Origin: Nocardia harenae NBRC 108248
Lineage (GTDB): Bacteria > Actinomycetota > Actinomycetes > Mycobacteriales > Mycobacteriaceae
Length of the DNA: 64,000 nucleotides
Assembly (NCBI RefSeq): GCF_001612885.1
Contig: NZ_BDBH01000002.1
Span: 310,016-374,015, forward strand
Direction of reading: 5' to 3'
Shown: positions 61,495 to 64,000 of the stretch, piece after piece
Numbering within the stretch: position 1 is the stretch's first letter
Layout of the letters: each line of letters opens with the position of its first letter
Program-made: the position numbers and the translations under genes
Notes under the pieces: model-generated
What the model saw: only the letters and a program-made list of their open reading frames with translations
Told to the model about the DNA's origin: nothing
The model's database searches: none

Positions 61495-62415
61495 TCAGCG
61501 CAAGGTGACTTGGCGGGAGCGGAGGCCATCGCGGGAGCGCCGCTCCTCGGAGCTGAGCGGCTCGCTCGAGGCGAGGGCGTCGGCCAGGCGGGCGGCGAAA
61601 TCGTCGGCGGGGGTGGCCCATTCGTCGGGGTGCCGCTCGCGGTCCAGGTCGAAGACGGGGACGAGCAGGCCGTGCGTGCGGAAGGTGCCCGCGAAGCGCG
61701 AGCCGTCACCGAGGTGCAGCCCGCCGGCGGCGTGCAGCCGGGCCAGCGCCGCCATCAGCTCGTCCTCCGGCTCCGGGCGGACCCAGCGCACGTGCGCCTT
61801 CTCCCCGGCATCCACCCACCAGGCGGCGCCGGCGGAGTCCGGGCCGAGCGCGATCCGCGCCGATGGCATGATTGCCTGCTTGGCCTGCTCGATGGTCGCG
61901 GCCACCTGGGCGTCCGGGACGACGCCCTCCGGCACCCACCAGTCGAAGTCCTGGTGCACGGTCAGCTCGAGGTCGGCGCCGGGATCGAGGACGTCGGTCA
62001 GGGTCGGTCCGCCCTCGATGGCATCCGCGCTGTTCAGCGACTCGCCACCCGCGGCGGATTGGGTCCACAGCACGGCGGCGGCGAGGTCGGCCGCCGGGTC
62101 GGGGCCCTGCTGCTGCACCTGGATGCCGACGAAGCCGACCTCCTCGTCACCGGCGCGCACCAGCGCGGCCACCGCGCCGGGCAGCACCGTCGCCAGCACC
62201 ACCGAGCGCTCGGCGGCCACGCCGGGCGCGAGCTTCAGGGTCGCGGTCGCGGAGGGCACGAACTCGCGGAGCGCGACCAGGTCGCACTCCGCGGCCAGTC
62301 CCTGGAACGGCCGGGTGACGGCATTGGCCGCCTGCTCCTGCGCCGCCCGGCGCTCGGCGAGCCGCTTGGCCCGGTTGCCGTCGGGCTTCGGAGTGTTGCG
62401 CTTGCTCTTACCCAC
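61495..62415 (-). CDS. DUF5926 family protein
   Basis: A 306-residue cytoplasmic protein of the actinobacterial DUF5926 family. The N-terminus is very basic (GKSKRNTPKPDGNRAKRLAE), followed by an Ala-rich helix and a globular region containing CDLVALREFVPSATA, DFDWWVPEG and VRWVRPEPEDELM. Related proteins have been loosely annotated as topoisomerase II, for which I see no support. ATG at 62415. It follows glpQ on the same strand after 37 bp and ends at a hairpin terminator. Function unknown. Confidence 0.83.
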   Translation of the reverse strand: MGKSKRNTPKPDGNRAKRLAERRAAQEQAANAVTRPFQGLAAECDLVALREFVPSATATLKLAPGVAAERSVVLATVLPGAVAALVRAGDEEVGFVGIQVQQQGPDPAADLAAAVLWTQSAAGGESLNSADAIEGGPTLTDVLDPGADLELTVHQDFDWWVPEGVVPDAQVAATIEQAKQAIMPSARIALGPDSAGAAWWVDAGEKAHVRWVRPEPEDELMAALARLHAAGGLHLGDGSRFAGTFRTHGLLVPVFDLDRERHPDEWATPADDFAARLADALASSEPLSSEERRSRDGLRSRQVTLR

Positions 62416-62452
62416 GGGGGGTCAACCTACAGGGTCGGGGCGCCGGTGCGCG

Positions 62453-63223
62453 TCAAGCGGGGGCGGCGAGCAGCGCCTTGGTGCGGCCGGGGTGGTTGGT
62501 GGCCACCCAGCTGACCCCGAGTTCGGCGCAGAGCGTGACGTCCTCCGGGTCGTCGACGGTCCAGCAGTAGGTGGCCCGGCCCGCCGCCGCGGCCTTGTCC
62601 ACCAGCTCCGGGTGCTCGCGCAGGGTCTTGACCGACGGCCCGACGGCGGTGGCGCCGACCGTGGTGGCCGCGCTGCCGCCGAGGTAGCGCGAGGACTCGC
62701 CGAGCAGCACCGTCGGCAGCAGCGGCGCGGCGCGGCGAATCCGCCAGACCGCGCTCGCCGCGAACGACATCACCACCGCGCGCGAGTGGTCGGCCGAGGC
62801 CGGGGTCGCGATGCCGAAGCGCTGCAGCTCGGCGAGCAGCTTGTTCTCCACCAGCGCGCCGTACCGCACCGGGTGCTTGGTCTCGATGAAGAGCTTGGTC
62901 GGGCGGCTGCGCCAATCAAGCACCAGCTGGATCAGCTCGGCGAGGGTGAGCAGCCCGGCCGGGGCGCCGGGCGCGCCGAAGTCGAGGTCGGCCAGCTCGG
63001 CCAGGGTGAGCTCGCTGACCACGCCGCTGCCGTCGGAGGTGCGGTCGACGGTGCGGTCGTGCACGCAGACCAGGTGCCCGTCGCGGGTGAGCCGGACGTC
63101 GCACTCGACCCCGTCGGCACCCTGCTCGAGCGCCAGCTCGTAGGCGGCGATGGTGTGTTCCGGCCGCGCCGCCGAGGCGCCGCGGTGCGCGACCACGAAC
63201 GGCGCGCGACTGCCCTGGGTCAC
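62453..63223 (-). CDS. glpQ: Glycerophosphodiester phosphodiesterase
   Basis: A 256-residue GDPD-family enzyme splitting glycerophosphodiesters into glycerol-3-phosphate and an alcohol. It begins VAHRGASAARPEHT and has GVECDVRLTRDGHLVCVHD, giving the His-Arg, Glu/Asp and second His catalytic and metal-binding set of the TIM barrel. FIETKHP and the late YCWTVDDPED strand are also present. No signal peptide, so it acts in the cytoplasm. GTG 63223 overlaps the stop of the upstream DUF4328 gene by 4 bp. Matches Rv3842c in place. Confidence 0.93.
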   Translation of the reverse strand: MTQGSRAPFVVAHRGASAARPEHTIAAYELALEQGADGVECDVRLTRDGHLVCVHDRTVDRTSDGSGVVSELTLAELADLDFGAPGAPAGLLTLAELIQLVLDWRSRPTKLFIETKHPVRYGALVENKLLAELQRFGIATPASADHSRAVVMSFAASAVWRIRRAAPLLPTVLLGESSRYLGGSAATTVGATAVGPSVKTLREHPELVDKAAAAGRATYCWTVDDPEDVTLCAELGVSWVATNHPGRTKALLAAPA

Positions 63224-64000
63224 TTGGCCCCGACCTCCTCCTGTTCGCGGTCGCCCGCTTCGTCGCCGGTATTGTCACCCGCCGCCGACCCCGGGCGCGC
63301 GTCGGCGGCCGATTGTGGCTGCTCGGTGCGGTGCAGCGGCTCGATGACCGGGACCGCCGGGTCGACGGCGACGGTCATCCGGTGCGAGATCCGGGTGCGG
63401 CCGCGCAGGTCGCGGCCCGCCAGGGCGTTCAGCACGCCGAGCGTCAGCAGCGCGACGGCGGCGGCGAGCAGGTCGGTCAGCGCGGTGACGAGCACGCCGT
63501 CCGCCTTCGCCTGCAGCGAGTCGGCGGTGCGCCAGCAGAGCGCGGCCACCGCGACCAGCCCGCCGAGCACCCAGACCGCCCACCAGATCCGGATAACCCG
63601 CAGTGCGCGCGGGTCATCCCGGCCGGTGAGCGCCTCGGTGAGGAAGACACCGGGCCAGACCAGGTTCAGCACCGGGATCAGGCTGCCGAGCAGCAGTGCG
63701 CGCGGCGAGCGCGGATCCCGCCTGCCGACCCGGGCGTAGGCGGCCCGGCGCAGCTGGATCAGCCTTGCCACCGCGGCGATGGCGGCGAGCAGCGCGAGCA
63801 GGGCGGCCAGCACCGCGAAGGTGAGCACCGCCGCGTCCGAGATGCGGAGCAGCAGCGGCTCGACCAGCCGGGTGCGGTTGTAGAGCAGGATGGCGTAGCG
63901 CCCGAGCTCGGCGAGCGCGGCGAGCACGAAGGCGACCGCGGTCCAGAGCAGCAGCTTCCCGGCCGCCGCGGCGGCGCGGTCGAGCCTGCTCGCCGGCGCG
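63220..64000 (-). CDS. DUF4328-type membrane protein (cut by window edge)
   Basis: The frame is open to the window end, so at least 259 C-terminal residues are seen and the start is missing. About five hydrophobic helices alternate with charged loops. The motif ALRVIRIWWAVWVLGG is typical of DUF4328. The C-terminal tail is soluble and rich in Ala, Asp and Glu. It is coupled to glpQ by a GTGA overlap. Rv3843c, a conserved membrane protein next to glpQ1 in M. tuberculosis, is the likely counterpart. Function unknown. Confidence 0.82.
   Translation of the reverse strand, partial: APASRLDRAAAAAGKLLLWTAVAFVLAALAELGRYAILLYNRTRLVEPLLLRISDAAVLTFAVLAALLALLAAIAAVARLIQLRRAAYARVGRRDPRSPRALLLGSLIPVLNLVWPGVFLTEALTGRDDPRALRVIRIWWAVWVLGGLVAVAALCWRTADSLQAKADGVLVTALTDLLAAAVALLTLGVLNALAGRDLRGRTRISHRMTVAVDPAVPVIEPLHRTEQPQSAADARPGSAAGDNTGDEAGDREQEEVGAK

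Overview
The window is chromosomal DNA from a mycolic-acid-containing actinomycete, most likely Nocardia or a close relative. The evidence is very high GC with strongly GC-biased third codon positions, a complete mycolate/arabinogalactan assembly locus, a PE-PPE-EspG trio, LGFP-repeat cell-wall proteins, and gene order matching two blocks that I recall from M. tuberculosis (about Rv3800c-Rv3818 and Rv3834c-Rv3843c). The species cannot be read from the sequence.

Region 1 (1-20001, all minus strand) builds the mycomembrane. It holds the N-terminal part of pks13, fadD32, an F420-type LLM oxidoreductase, a Culp6-like cutinase/lipase, a DUF732 lipoprotein and four consecutive antigen-85-type mycolyltransferases, one with C-terminal LGFP repeats. 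These are followed by aftB, ubiA (DPPR synthase), a PAP2 phosphatase, glfT2 and glf. FadD32 and Pks13 make mycolates, UbiA and the phosphatase supply the arabinose donor, Glf/GlfT2 make galactan, AftB caps arabinan, and the mycolyltransferases attach mycolates.

Region 2 (20-26 kb) is regulatory and wall-related: a TetR gene with a 53-bp nested operator facing a small orphan ORF, a MerR/TipAS regulator, a SpoIID/LytB protein, a PGRP amidase with LGFP-like repeats, and a HAD phosphatase.

Region 3 (26-38 kb) has a peptide ABC transporter operon (two permeases, fused double ATPase, two near-duplicate binding lipoproteins). Three 75-bp MIRU-like repeats sit at the stop/start junction before the ATPase. 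It is followed by a FadR-type regulator with a sterol-desaturase-like protein, and a Cu(I) P-type ATPase behind a CsoR-type operator.

Region 4 (38-49 kb) carries a membrane-anchored Hsp70-like protein, tRNA-Gly(GCC), a PlsC acyltransferase, a lipoprotein, an MBL-Rieske protein, a BP74-like protein, a MauE-redoxin fusion, two transporters and a GGDAF/EAL protein.

Region 5 (49-64 kb) matches the serS-to-glpQ block: serS, a septum-formation-type protein, a minimal zincin, an inserted PE-PPE-EspG operon, phosphoglycerate-mutase-like gene, pheA, an IdeR-boxed DUF2470 gene, a CPBP protease, an LCP ligase, two ferritin genes (one with a degraded ferroxidase site), DUF5926, glpQ and a DUF4328 membrane protein.

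Two features stand out. One is a pair of 136-bp intergenic palindromic repeats (44741 and 61307) in which every stem difference is compensated by a base-pair-preserving change. The other is the MIRU-like array. Many genes also appear leaderless, with a -10 hexamer 6-7 nt before the start codon.
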